Source: Clostridiales bacterium
Lineage (GTDB): Bacteria; Bacillota; Clostridia; Clostridiales; Clostridiaceae
Length of the DNA: 43,620 nt
Assembly (NCBI GenBank): GCA_012519845.1
Contig: JAAYPK010000095.1
Span: 1-43,620, forward strand
Reading direction: 5' to 3'
Numbering within the stretch: position 1 is the stretch's first letter; the number at the start of each line of letters is the position of its first letter. The position numbers and the translations under genes are program-made. Under the pieces are notes generated by a model that saw only the letters and a list, made by a program, of their open reading frames with translations, had not been told where the DNA came from and ran no database searches. Shown in pieces: positions 8,088 to 15,731 of this stretch.

Positions 8088-9003
8088 TTTTACCACCTCC
8101 TACAATAGAAATAAAGTAATCCTCCAGAGTATCTCCCTCGCTAGATAAATTAGATAAAACAATACCATTTTCAAAAAGAACTTTAGCCACCTTTTCTTTT
8201 TCATCTAAAAAATCATATAGCTTAACAGTATTGTCTACCATAACAGTATAATTTTTAGTATTTAACTTCATTTCTAATACACTTGCTAGCTTAGATGCAT
8301 CGTCACATTTAATTAAAATATGCTGTTTACAACATTCATCTAATTCCTTTAAGGTAAGAGTTTTCTTAATTTCCCCTTTATCAATAATAATATAATCTGT
8401 AGCAACATGATACATTTCAGGTAGATTATGACTTGAAATTAGTATAGTCATGTTTCTTTCATTACAAAGCTTAATAATTATATTTCTTACATCAACTACA
8501 CCTAAAGGATCAAGTCCATTTATAGGCTCGTCCAATATTAATAATTCTGGATTATTTAATAAGGCTATAGCAATTCCTAACCGTTGTTTCATTCCTAATG
8601 AATAGTTTTTAGCTTTCTTCTTTCCTACTTCTTGAAGCCCTACAAGCTTTAGTAGTTCATCCTCAACTTCTTCGTTTGGAACCCCTCTTATAATTCTGTG
8701 TAGTTTCATATTTTCCTTAGCACTTAGATTTAAGTTAATGCTTGGACCCTCAATCATAGAACCTATTCGTCTACGTTCAAGCTCTAATTCACTTTCCTTG
8801 CTATGTCCAAATAATTCAATACTGCCACTTGTGGCATAAGAAAGACCACTGATAATTCTCATTAAAGTACTTTTACCTGCACCATTTTTCCCAATTAATC
8901 CGTATATTTTCCCTGGCTCTAAAGCAATAGATACATTATTTAATGCTTGAAAGCCTTTATATGCTTTACTAATATTATTTGTTTTTAAAACATATTTACT
9001 CAC
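8080..9003 (-). CDS. ABC transporter ATPase (BcrA-type)
   Basis: 307 residues from the GTG at 9003, which has AGGAGAGGTGAT at good spacing; a GTG three codons up lies inside that site. All ABC motifs are intact: Walker A GLIGKNGAGKST (about residues 38-49), signature YSLGMKQRLGIA, Walker B LLILDEPINGLDP, and H-loop ISSHNLPEM. The last 80 residues form the extra C-terminal domain seen in BcrA/BceA-like exporters. It partners the overlapping permease downstream. Between it and the P-loop kinase gene upstream is a 118-base gap with a candidate operator, so it probably heads its own transcript. Confidence 0.88.
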   Translation of the reverse strand: MSKYVLKTNNISKAYKGFQALNNVSIALEPGKIYGLIGKNGAGKSTLMRIISGLSYATSGSIELFGHSKESELELERRRIGSMIEGPSINLNLSAKENMKLHRIIRGVPNEEVEDELLKLVGLQEVGKKKAKNYSLGMKQRLGIAIALLNNPELLILDEPINGLDPLGVVDVRNIIIKLCNERNMTILISSHNLPEMYHVATDYIIIDKGEIKKTLTLKELDECCKQHILIKCDDASKLASVLEMKLNTKNYTVMVDNTVKLYDFLDEKEKVAKVLFENGIVLSNLSSEGDTLEDYFISIVGGGKNA

Positions 9004-9039
9004 TACTATCACCTCTCCTTATATTCTTAGTTTACCTGT

Positions 9040-9058
9040 AAAAGGTTTAGAAAAGGTT
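9040..9058 (-). promoter_or_regulatory. Candidate OmpR-type direct-repeat operator
   Basis: AAAAGGTT occurs twice (9040-9047 and 9051-9058), starts 11 bp apart, one helical turn. This is the spacing of OmpR/PhoB-family half-sites. It lies 37 bases before the ATPase start. I could not place a convincing -35/-10 pair relative to it, so this is only a candidate site for the regulator at 11376-12053. Confidence 0.35.
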
Positions 9059-9121
9059 AAGATATTAATTTATTTGTAAAGATTATGGTAAGACATTCAT
9101 AGATTTTCATCATTAAATAAT

Positions 9122-9637
9122 TTACAGTTGGATATCAACTTTATAATCTTCATCAATAAGAATATATTTTACTTTGTGAATATGACACATTTCTAATATC
9201 TTGGCATTGTCTCTCAGTACCGTTTCTATGGTACACCCTTCATCATCTATGCGATTTTCAACCACATTTGCAAACTCTTTAATATCATTGAAATGATTAT
9301 TAATATATTTATCACTCATAACCAAACAATAATATTTAATTTCTTTCAAATATTCCCTTTCAAAATCTTTCCCCCAATCAAAAGGAATATAACATCCTTC
9401 CACAATAAGATTTTGCTCATTCTCAATAGCTGTTTTTATTATTTCACGTACAATGGGCCATAAATAATTTGTTAGTTCCTTCTCATCACTCATAGGTGTA
9501 AGTGTTGTATTTCTACTACGAATAAGCCCCATCTTTAAGTGATCTATGGAAAGGTAAGGATATTTGTATTTTTCAAGCAATTTTTGAGCAAGTGCTGTCT
9601 TCCCTGTGTGAGATGCTCCTGTTATTAAAACTACCAT
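9122..9637 (-). CDS. P-loop (adenylate-kinase/AAA-like) small kinase
   Basis: 171 residues starting with VVLITGASHTGKTALAQKL, a Walker A loop (GASHTGKT) at residues 7-14. YLSIDHLKMGLIRS resembles the acceptor-binding Asp region of small-molecule kinases, and NLIVEGCYIP the Walker B-like strand. Such proteins are annotated as AAA ATPases, zeta-toxin-like or adenylate-kinase-like; which substrate is phosphorylated is not known. GGAGAATGAAG precedes the ATG. A strong terminator separates it from the MFS gene upstream, so it is likely transcribed separately. Together with the MFS gene it interrupts what looks like a response-regulator/ABC/kinase unit. Confidence 0.65.
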   Translation of the reverse strand: MVVLITGASHTGKTALAQKLLEKYKYPYLSIDHLKMGLIRSRNTTLTPMSDEKELTNYLWPIVREIIKTAIENEQNLIVEGCYIPFDWGKDFEREYLKEIKYYCLVMSDKYINNHFNDIKEFANVVENRIDDEGCTIETVLRDNAKILEMCHIHKVKYILIDEDYKVDIQL

Positions 9638-9716
9638 TCTTCATTCTCCTCTACAATTAATTAGACAAATTCATATTTTTAGAGCTAATGCTCTGACTTT
9701 CCTTAATTTTTAAAAG

Positions 9717-9743
9717 AAGGACAATCCCCACAGGATTGTCCTT
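9717..9743. terminator. Terminator after the MFS exporter gene
   Basis: AAGGACAATCC and GGATTGTCCTT form a perfect 11-bp stem with a 5-base loop. TTCTTTT follows on the minus strand and TTTGATTTTT on the plus strand. Confidence 0.85.
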
Positions 9744-9775
9744 TTGATTTTTATATGCTATTATTCTTTGAGTTA

Positions 9776-11065
9776 TTAATCTGACTCACTCCATTTATAT
9801 TTTCCAAGTATTAGGCTAAAACTCAAACATATCACAACTCCAACAACTCCAATTACGCCAAACAACATGGCTGCACCTGAACCTTTACCAGCTCCAAAAA
9901 GCCATACCAACAAACTGGTTTCCGATTGGGTTATCATCAACGGTTCAAACACCGTATCAACCAACAAGCCACCTAATAAGAAACCAATAGGTATAGTAAA
10001 ATATTGCAACGTGTTGCGACAAGAGTATACTCTTCCCTGCATATCTGGTGGTATTGTTCTACGGAAAATTACATCCATATTTGCGCTCATAAACGGAATT
10101 GACAACCACCCTAAAACTGCACCGATACACCAAACAATTGGGGTGTTTCCAAATGCAAGTAAAAAATTCTCTGTACTCATTGAGAAAAATAATGCAAGAC
10201 AAATTGCCTTAACTCTATTTTTCGGTGTTGGCATAATAGTAACAAATATACTACCAATCAATGTTGCAATTCCAACACAAGTATTGACTATACCCAATAC
10301 CATTTTACCGCCATTATTCTTTGATAAAAGCATAGCTGGTAGTACAGCATAATATGTAGAAGCCACTAAATTTATACATGCCAAAAACAGAATTAAATTT
10401 AAAATTAGAGGATTCTGCTTTAACCAAACAAGTCCCTTTAGAACTGATTGGGAAAGCTTTTCCTTCGATTGTTTAGTGATTTGATTTTCAGGAATATGTA
10501 TAAACAATCCTAATGTGAAAAATGCAACTATAAAAGTTACCAAATCTACTACAATTACAGCTTCAATACCTGCAAAAGAAAAAATCACTGTTGCTAATAA
10601 AGGTGTCATAATTGAATTTAATGACTGTGAAAAAGAACGTAGCCCACTAGTTTTTTGATAATATTCCTTTGGTATCAGCAGTGTTGCTGCCACCTCACTG
10701 GCTGGTTGCTGAACAGTATTCATTAATCCATTCAATGCATTTAGAAAATATAAATGCCATTCACAAAGACTTTCTGTCTTTATCAATGCAAAAACTACAA
10801 CTGTACTAATTGCTGCTATTAAATCACAAATCAACATAGTACGTTTTTTATTCCATCGGTCACTCAAAGCACCTGCAAATATACTCATTATTACATAAGG
10901 TGCATATGAACAAATTGATAAAAGTGCAGTTTTTAATGCTGAACCACTACGTAGATACAGCCATAATACTAATGCATAGCCAGTCATTCCGCTACCAAGT
11001 GCTGAAAAAGCCTGGGTACTCCAAAGCATCAGATAAGGTTTAAGTTCTTTATATTTATTTTTCAT
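9776..11065 (-). CDS. MFS drug exporter (macrolide-efflux/DHA3-like)
   Basis: 429 residues with 12 hydrophobic segments. MLWSTQAFSALGSGMTGYAL at the N-terminus and SDRWNKKRTMLICD (about residues 67-80, the MFS loop 2-3 motif) place it with MefA/DHA3-type exporters; a second copy-like turn NRVKAICL and DMQGRVYS follow in the C-half. It would act in the membrane as a proton-coupled drug exporter, probably for a ribosome-targeting antibiotic because the gene sits behind a leader-peptide attenuator. AAAGGAGC lies 11 bases before the ATG. Codon and base use are visibly richer in G+C than in the flanking ABC and regulator genes, suggesting horizontal arrival. The substrate is inferred, not shown. 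Confidence 0.85.
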   Translation of the reverse strand: MKNKYKELKPYLMLWSTQAFSALGSGMTGYALVLWLYLRSGSALKTALLSICSYAPYVIMSIFAGALSDRWNKKRTMLICDLIAAISTVVVFALIKTESLCEWHLYFLNALNGLMNTVQQPASEVAATLLIPKEYYQKTSGLRSFSQSLNSIMTPLLATVIFSFAGIEAVIVVDLVTFIVAFFTLGLFIHIPENQITKQSKEKLSQSVLKGLVWLKQNPLILNLILFLACINLVASTYYAVLPAMLLSKNNGGKMVLGIVNTCVGIATLIGSIFVTIMPTPKNRVKAICLALFFSMSTENFLLAFGNTPIVWCIGAVLGWLSIPFMSANMDVIFRRTIPPDMQGRVYSCRNTLQYFTIPIGFLLGGLLVDTVFEPLMITQSETSLLVWLFGAGKGSGAAMLFGVIGVVGVVICLSFSLILGKYKWSESD

Positions 11066-11104
11066 AATTGACTTTGCTCCTTTGATTTTTATAGTTGATC
11101 AAAA

Positions 11105-11158
11105 ATGCAAAGCCGAGGACTTATATCCTCCTCCATACAACGTCCTCAAGCTTTGCAT
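11105..11158 (-). terminator. Attenuator hairpin in the MFS leader
   Basis: On the minus strand ATGCAAAGC pairs with GCTTTGCAT and, inside it, GAGGAC with GTCCTC, followed by TTTTT. The GTCCTC arm could pair instead with GGAGGA in the loop. The 5' arm is also the end of the leader peptide reading frame, so a ribosome there would block the terminator. Confidence 0.75.
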
Positions 11159-11184
11159 GGAGCAAAAACAATACACAACATCAT
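11146..11184 (-). CDS. Leader peptide of the MFS attenuator
   Basis: A 12-codon frame reading MMLCIVFAPCKA with stop TGA. GTGAGGTG lies upstream at 7-8 bases and is itself in the loop of a TTGTTT/AAACAA hairpin. The last four codons are the 5' arm of the terminator hairpin, the classic layout for drug-induced ribosome stalling that frees the downstream gene. I infer this from the arrangement; I do not recognise the peptide as a published leader. Confidence 0.6.
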   Translation of the reverse strand: MMLCIVFAPCKA

Positions 11185-11213
11185 TTGTTTACACCTCACA
11201 TAAAACAAATTCT

Positions 11214-11253
11214 ATGTCTTTCCTCATATAAAAAAGACATTATTATTATATCA
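11214..11253 (-). promoter_or_regulatory. Extended -10 promoter and leader hairpin of the MFS gene
   Basis: TGATATAAT at 11245-11253 is an extended -10 element. ATGTCTTT and AAAGACAT (11240-11214) form an 8-bp hairpin at the start of the transcript. Further upstream GCAAC-AGACA-GTTGC (about 11297-11312) is a small inverted repeat that may bind a regulator. The rest of the 310-base gap is leader plus the attenuator listed separately. Confidence 0.55.
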
Positions 11254-11375
11254 CATATATACCAAATTTAGTAATATCATCTCAAATCCAATTACAAGCA
11301 ACTGTCTGTTGCAACATATACCTAAAATTATAACTTCCGCACTGTCTAATGTACTTCCAAAAACTAATTATAACG

Positions 11376-12053
11376 TTATACTTTGAAGCGATAACCAAGT
11401 CCCCAAACAGTTTCAATATATTCATTCTTATCATTAGCTTTTTTCAGTTTATTACGTAAATTACTTATATGAGTTTTAACTGCATTATCATCTCCAATAT
11501 ATTCTTCTCCCCAAATTACTTCATAAAGATTTGCTTTTGTAAAAACTTTTCCCTTATTCTTTATTAATAGTTCCAGAATCATATATTCTTTTGCAGTTAA
11601 ATCTACCTGGGTTTTATTAATTAATACTATCTTCTTATTATCATCAAGCTCCATATCCTTATATGTAAACACTTTATTCTTTTCTATTTGCTTTTTATTT
11701 CGTCTTAAAGTTGATTCTACCCTTGCAATAACTTCTCCTAAATCAAAAGGCTTGGTAATATAATCATCAGCTCCCATTTTTAGCATGTCTATTTTTGTTC
11801 CAACCATATCCTTTGCAGAAATAATAATGACAGGAACATCAGAAAAAGTTCTGATTTCTTTTAATACTTCATCTCCACTTTTATAAGGCAACATTATATC
11901 AAGTAATATTAAGTCATAATTAAAATTTTTTATTTCCTTAATTCCTTCAATTCCAGTAAAAGCTGACTTAACACTATATCCTGCATCAACTAAAGCTTCC
12001 TTAACCATTAAGTTGACATCTTTATTATCTTCAATGACTAAAATATTTTCCAT
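11376..12053 (-). CDS. OmpR family response regulator
   Basis: 225 residues. Receiver domain: acidic pair at EDNKD near residue 8-12, phospho-acceptor Asp in LILLDIMLPYKSG (about residue 52), SAKD switch region, and Lys in YITKPFDLGE. The C-terminal winged helix runs from about residue 130 with LTAKEYMILELLIKNKGKVFTK (in two adjoining parts) and ends YIETVWGLGYRFKV. It binds DNA when phosphorylated. No kinase gene adjoins it; the nearest is the orphan kinase at 6392-7285, and RR-ABC-permease-kinase is a common clostridial order, so I infer they are partners separated by inserted genes. AGGTGTGATTTC precedes the ATG. Confidence 0.9.
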   Translation of the reverse strand: MENILVIEDNKDVNLMVKEALVDAGYSVKSAFTGIEGIKEIKNFNYDLILLDIMLPYKSGDEVLKEIRTFSDVPVIIISAKDMVGTKIDMLKMGADDYITKPFDLGEVIARVESTLRRNKKQIEKNKVFTYKDMELDDNKKIVLINKTQVDLTAKEYMILELLIKNKGKVFTKANLYEVIWGEEYIGDDNAVKTHISNLRNKLKKANDKNEYIETVWGLGYRFKV

Positions 12054-12087
12054 GAAATCACACCTAACTAAAGATCTTTGTAATTAA

Positions 12088-12096
12088 ATTATAGCA
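12088..12096 (-). promoter_or_regulatory. Extended -10 promoter of the response regulator gene
   Basis: TGCTATAAT on the minus strand, 35 bases before the start codon and after the stop of the acetyltransferase gene. The -35 region (TATCTT) is poor, as is usual with an extended -10. Confidence 0.5.
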
Positions 12097-12101
12097 GTCT
12101 T

Positions 12102-12749
12102 TTATAATTTAAGATATTTTTCAGGATATTCTAACATTTTCTCCACGTCAGAATAAAATAAGGAACAATGATATCCATCTGCTACTGCATGATGAATCTG
12201 TAGTGTTAATGGCATAACTATATTACCATTCACTTCATGAAATTTTCCCCAAGTAACCATTGGAAAGAAAAATGCATTACCACTTTCATTTGATGCTGTA
12301 AAAGAAGAATAGGACATCCATGGAATACATGATGCAATAAAATAATTTGGATACCATTTAGTTTTTTTCTTTTCCCTACCGTAGGATTCTGTATCCTCAA
12401 TCATATTTTTATAGAATTCCTTAAATTCTCTCTTGAAAGGAGTGCAAAGTGTATCCATTACTTTTGTATCTTCATCCATAACCGAATAGTATGGATAAAC
12501 TTCATTAAAAATACCTAAATTTCCATTTTCATCATAACCCATTCGAAATTCCTCATGATTGTTAATTGCACTGGCTACAATCCATGTAAATGTAGGAAAT
12601 AAGCGAAGTTTTTTATCATTAACATGTTCCATAAGTTTTGTAATATCTACATCTACAGTAATACTATATGTACTTTGGGCCACAGTACTAAAATGATTAA
12701 AACAATCTTTACGACTCCATGTTTCCATATCTATTTTTTTAAAAAACAT
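12102..12749 (-). CDS. Chloramphenicol O-acetyltransferase, type A
   Basis: 215 residues from the ATG at 12749 (MFFKKIDMETWSRKDCFNHF matches the CatA start; GGAG lies 10 bases upstream). A GTG three codons earlier overlaps the upstream stop and is possible. Acetyl-CoA is used to acetylate the 3-hydroxyl of chloramphenicol in the cytoplasm. The catalytic motif is complete: QIHHAVADGYH near residue 186, with the second His as base and the Asp-Gly pair following; MSYSSFTASN supplies the substrate-contact Ser. Length and topology are normal, so it is probably active. It follows a GNAT gene with coupled translation, an arrangement I infer to be a drug-modification operon. Confidence 0.88.
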   Translation of the reverse strand: MFFKKIDMETWSRKDCFNHFSTVAQSTYSITVDVDITKLMEHVNDKKLRLFPTFTWIVASAINNHEEFRMGYDENGNLGIFNEVYPYYSVMDEDTKVMDTLCTPFKREFKEFYKNMIEDTESYGREKKKTKWYPNYFIASCIPWMSYSSFTASNESGNAFFFPMVTWGKFHEVNGNIVMPLTLQIHHAVADGYHCSLFYSDVEKMLEYPEKYLKL

Positions 12750-12754
12750 AATCT

Positions 12755-13210
12755 TCACACTCCAAAATTTAAAATCATTCCTTCTTCTGTTTCAGTAAAA
12801 CCACATTTTTTATAAAGTGGTCTTCCTAAATCTGTAGTATCAAGACTTATTTCTGTAACTCCTTTTTCTTTAGCTTCATTAATTAACATATTCATCATTT
12901 GAAATGCAATCCCTTGTCTACGATAATTATCTCTAGTATAAACATTCATAATATGAGCCCTTTTGCCACTTGGATGATCAAAGGTAGGCATTAATGTTAT
13001 ATAACAAATTGTAGCACAACCAATTACTTCCTCATCTATAGCTAACAATGTAGTTTGATTGTAATTTTTGAAATACTCTTTAGTGTTATTGATAAATTCT
13101 TCATCAAAAACTACATCTTCCGGTAATTTGTTTACAGCCTTTAACATTTCAATTCTACTACTGATAATTTTCTCTAAATCTGCATCAGTTGCTTTTATGA
13201 TTTTTACCAT
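12755..13210 (-). CDS. GNAT family N-acetyltransferase
   Basis: 151 residues. The fold is complete: N-terminal IIKATDADLEKIISSRIEML, central beta strand ATICYITLMPTF, then HIMNVYTRDNYRRQGIAFQMMNMLI, where RRQGIA is the acetyl-CoA pyrophosphate loop (motif A), and the C-terminal LDTTDLGRPLYKKCGFTETE (motif B). The acceptor is unknown. AAGGAGATACT precedes the ATG. Its stop lies 5 bases before the start I chose for the chloramphenicol acetyltransferase, making a two-gene operon with it. Confidence 0.88.
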   Translation of the reverse strand: MVKIIKATDADLEKIISSRIEMLKAVNKLPEDVVFDEEFINNTKEYFKNYNQTTLLAIDEEVIGCATICYITLMPTFDHPSGKRAHIMNVYTRDNYRRQGIAFQMMNMLINEAKEKGVTEISLDTTDLGRPLYKKCGFTETEEGMILNFGV

Positions 13211-13248
13211 AGTATCTCCTTCTTTACTATAAATATATAAACTAAGAA

Positions 13249-13383
13249 TTACATTTCAATAATAATTGATGTGCCTTTCGACTTATCACCATTTAGCCAC
13301 TGCCACTCTTCAGAAAGTTCTATTTTCCCCCTATCTAAAATTTGAGGTATTGGTATTGCAAAATTCCTTTTCCATAACTTCAT
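13249..13383 (-). pseudogene. C-terminal fragment of an unrecognised protein
   Basis: A 44-codon frame overlapping the end of the broken GNAT gene, with no ribosome binding site. It reads like a protein end: ILDRGKIELSEEWQWLNG, DKSKGTSIIIEM. Nothing N-terminal survives upstream in any frame. I do not know the family. It looks like the tail of a gene lost by deletion between the two GNAT genes. Confidence 0.4.
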
Positions 13384-13812
13384 AAACTAATATAACATCA
13401 TTTTCAACATTCCTCTTTTCATGTTTAAGTGTCCTATACCCCCTATGTTCATATAGGTGACTAGCTGGAAGTGAGGCATCTAAAGAAACAGTATCATATT
13501 TCAATGCAATTTCCTTTTCTAAATTCTCCATAATTATACTACCATATCCATTTCCTTGAAAAGTAGGATCAACATAAACTCTTGTAATGTTGTTATCTCT
13601 ATAGCTTCCTGTTCCTAACAAAACATTATCTTTTATCAAAATACTTACACACCCATTATTAATATCCTCAATGATTCTTTCTTTACTATGATATTGGCAA
13701 AAAAAGAAACTACTTCTTTAGGATAATATTTTGGATATATCGTTTTAATGGTATATTGGACTAAATTATATATCTGTTCCATATATTTTTCTGTTGCTTT
13801 GATATATTTCAA
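13331..13812 (-). pseudogene. GNAT family N-acetyltransferase, frameshifted
   Basis: The 3' frame (13331 to about 13700) carries RVYVDPTFQGNGYGSIIMENLE (motif A with QGNGYG; given in two adjoining parts) and LYEHRGYRTLKHE (motif B). The 5' frame begins at a TTG at 13812 behind GAGGTGG: LKYIKATEKYMEQIYNLVQY, then TIKTIYPKYYPKEVVSFF. They meet at a run of seven A (13697-13703); one more A would join them into a continuous 161-codon gene reading SFFCQYHSKERIIEDINNG across the joint. So either a one-base loss in a homopolymer made it a pseudogene, or the base call is wrong. Confidence 0.75.
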
Positions 13813-13879
13813 AGTATCCACCTCAAATTCAAATCTACTATAAGGGAAGTTTCATTACCTCTTCATCCAATCTTTATAT

Positions 13880-13999
13880 TTATTCATATAAACTTCGTGA
13901 ATAAATGCGACAATCCTCGCCCCATACATCTATTCTGCTTTCCACATATGTAAATCCATATTTTTCATACAACCCTAATTTATGGTTTATTTAATTGTT
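13880..13999 (-). pseudogene. GNAT C-terminal remnant
   Basis: After an in-frame TAA, the frame reads INHKLGLYEKYGFTYVES then RIDVWGEDCRIYSRSLYE and stops. LYEKYGF is GNAT motif B. Motif A and everything before it are missing; the intact GNAT gene at 14009-14455 now ends just upstream. It is the tail of a third acetyltransferase. Confidence 0.6.
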
Positions 14000-14008
14000 G
14001 TTGCTTTA

Positions 14009-14455
14009 TTAACTATTCCTTATGTTTTTACCCATAACCATCATATCATCATAAACCTTTAATCCCATTTTCTTATAAAAACCTTCTGTACTATTATCTT
14101 TTAATGTATTTAAAACTATTTCTGTTACTCCTATACTTTTTATTCTTTCCTCAAATTCTTTAAAAAGTATTGTTCCAAATCCTTTGTTACGCATTTTGTT
14201 ATTTATGCAAAATTCCTTTACAACAAATACTATTCCATTATAATACTGCTCTTCTGAGCCTAATATCATTCCTAAAACTACCTCTTCTTCATATGCCATA
14301 ATGCCTTTGAATCCTTCACAATTTATCATTTGATGTAACCTTTTTGATGCAGTTTTAATGGTCCACTTATCATTCCAAGGTGAAGAATTAAAGGTATCTA
14401 CAAACATCTCAGCAAGTACTTCTACATCATCTATTATTATTTCTTTAAATTTCAT
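14009..14455 (-). CDS. GNAT family N-acetyltransferase
   Basis: 148 residues, complete. FKEIIIDDVEVLAEMFVDTF at the N-terminus, FVVKEFCINNKMRNKGFGTILFKEF with acetyl-CoA loop NKMRNKGFG (about residues 88-96; shown here in context across two motifs), then IVLNTLKDNSTEGFYKKMGL. It transfers an acetyl group from acetyl-CoA to an unknown acceptor. AAGGAGTCACAT precedes the ATG. It follows the DUF1801-type gene by 55 bases and may share its transcript. One of four apparently working GNATs in this cluster. Confidence 0.87.
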   Translation of the reverse strand: MKFKEIIIDDVEVLAEMFVDTFNSSPWNDKWTIKTASKRLHQMINCEGFKGIMAYEEEVVLGMILGSEEQYYNGIVFVVKEFCINNKMRNKGFGTILFKEFEERIKSIGVTEIVLNTLKDNSTEGFYKKMGLKVYDDMMVMGKNIRNS

Positions 14456-14510
14456 ATGTGACTCCTTTATTTCTTATTTATTCCTTCTATTAAAGTTTTC
14501 ATATCTTCGT

Positions 14511-14849
14511 CTAATCATTTCCAAGAAGTGTTACTTTGAATATATTTTGTAAAACATCACATGGTATATTCTGATTTAAATAAATTTGTAGCATACCTTT
14601 AGGTGTAATCTTAAATCCATCTAATTCCTCTTTATATTCTATAATTCCTTTAGCCTCAATATTTATATGGTCTTTAAAAGGGATAATACGAATAAATCTT
14701 TCACCTACATAATAACTTGGCAACTTCGCCCATAGCTTTTCATTAATTTCACAGGAAACACTTTGTGTAATCAACTTTCTTAACTCAATAAAAAGTTCTT
14801 GTATCTCTATGCTATATTTATTAATTAATTCTTGAATTTCCATATTCAT
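14511..14849 (-). CDS. DUF1801-type (YdhG/iron-chaperone-like) protein
   Basis: 112 residues. The fold of the DUF1801/YdhG-like group is suggested by EINEKLWAKLPSYYVGERFI (residues 35-54), IIPFKDHINIEAKG and the tail GFKITPKGMLQIYLNQNIP. The family includes Bacillus Fra (iron chaperone frataxin-like) but most members have no tested role. GGAGGAGTATTGAA precedes the ATG. It sits in the acetyltransferase cluster between two GNAT loci; no functional link is visible. Confidence 0.6.
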   Translation of the reverse strand: MNMEIQELINKYSIEIQELFIELRKLITQSVSCEINEKLWAKLPSYYVGERFIRIIPFKDHINIEAKGIIEYKEELDGFKITPKGMLQIYLNQNIPCDVLQNIFKVTLLGND

Positions 14850-14916
14850 TTCAATACTCCTCCAAATTCTATTTACCCATTTGTTACATTCATAACCTTA
14901 CTACCTTTCTAGTTTA

Positions 14917-14946
14917 AAATTCTTAAGACAGAAAATTTAAGAATTT
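14917..14946 (-). terminator. Probable terminator after the GyrI-like gene
   Basis: AAATTCTTAA and TTAAGAATTT form a 10-bp stem with a 10-base loop; on the minus strand TTTTAAAC follows. It is AT-rich, so weaker than the others. The 198-base gap around it holds nothing else I can identify. Confidence 0.45.
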
Positions 14947-15047
14947 CACTTGTTATTATGACATCTGATAATGGAAAAAACAAGGAATGAAAAAAGGGAT
15001 TATTTAAATATAGCAAAGACAATGAACATAGATAAAAGTATTTGCAT

Positions 15048-15680
15048 TTAGCGTTTCTTAACAGGGTGCCTTATTACTGTTTTAAGTTTTTCAGGATTAC
15101 ACTTGCGAGGATCACTTAAGTAAATTTCATGATGATATCTTGATGCAGTAATATCTATATCATATCCTTCATTGTTGGCAAATTCCTCCATAAGTTTAAC
15201 TGTTTCAGGCTCATTATCAAAAGGTCCTATATGCATACATTGAACACATAAGCCCTCAGTATATGTTAAAAACTCAACTTTTGAAAAGTCCATTTTCTTT
15301 TTTCGAGTAGCTTCAGAAATTGCCCATTGAAAATCTGCTTTTGTTACAAAATCAGGTAATCGAATAAGTGATATCCACTGAAATGTTTCTTTGCTAGAAT
15401 AATCTACCCCCTTTACTCCATCCTGCCACCAAAATCCTTCAAGAGGTGGAACAACATATTCAAAATATCCTTTAATTTTATAATCTCCTTTGTAACTCAT
15501 TTTTATGGTAAAAGCAATACCATATAGCAAGCTTATTGCCTTTTTATACTCACCCTCTGGTTCATTAGGATCACCTTTCCCAGACACTGCTATAAAATTC
15601 ATAGTTGGTATAGAAATTATCTCCGGTTTATTCTTTGGTTTATAAAATTCTTTATACTCTTTTTTATAATCAAATGCCAT
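15048..15680 (-). CDS. GyrI-like small-molecule-binding domain protein
   Basis: 210 residues of the stand-alone GyrI-like/AraC-effector-binding family. IISIPTMNFIAVSGKGDPNE (about residues 21-40) is the characteristic opening; KGYFEYVVPPLEGFWW, KADFQWAISEATRKK and VQCMHIGPFDNEPETVKLME match the repeat core that binds hydrophobic drugs. The end DPRKCNPEKLKTVIRHPVKK is also typical. It has no DNA-binding domain. Members bind or hydrolyse small toxic molecules, so it fits the detoxification flavour of the neighbouring acetyltransferases, but the ligand is unknown. RBS AAAGGT is acceptable. Confidence 0.8.
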   Translation of the reverse strand: MAFDYKKEYKEFYKPKNKPEIISIPTMNFIAVSGKGDPNEPEGEYKKAISLLYGIAFTIKMSYKGDYKIKGYFEYVVPPLEGFWWQDGVKGVDYSSKETFQWISLIRLPDFVTKADFQWAISEATRKKKMDFSKVEFLTYTEGLCVQCMHIGPFDNEPETVKLMEEFANNEGYDIDITASRYHHEIYLSDPRKCNPEKLKTVIRHPVKKR

Positions 15681-15731
15681 TTTTATTACCTTTCTCCCTC
15701 TTTTTGTTCTCTAAAAATCTCATAATTCTGC

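Noticed and set aside
9867..10352. 161-codon plus-strand frame opposite the MFS gene
   Set aside because: It is the complement of a well-supported membrane transporter, with no ribosome binding site and no recognisable protein features.
11369..11380. TATAACGTTATA palindrome at the end of the response regulator gene
   Set aside because: It overlaps the stop codon, is AT-rich and short, and has no T tract; likely chance.
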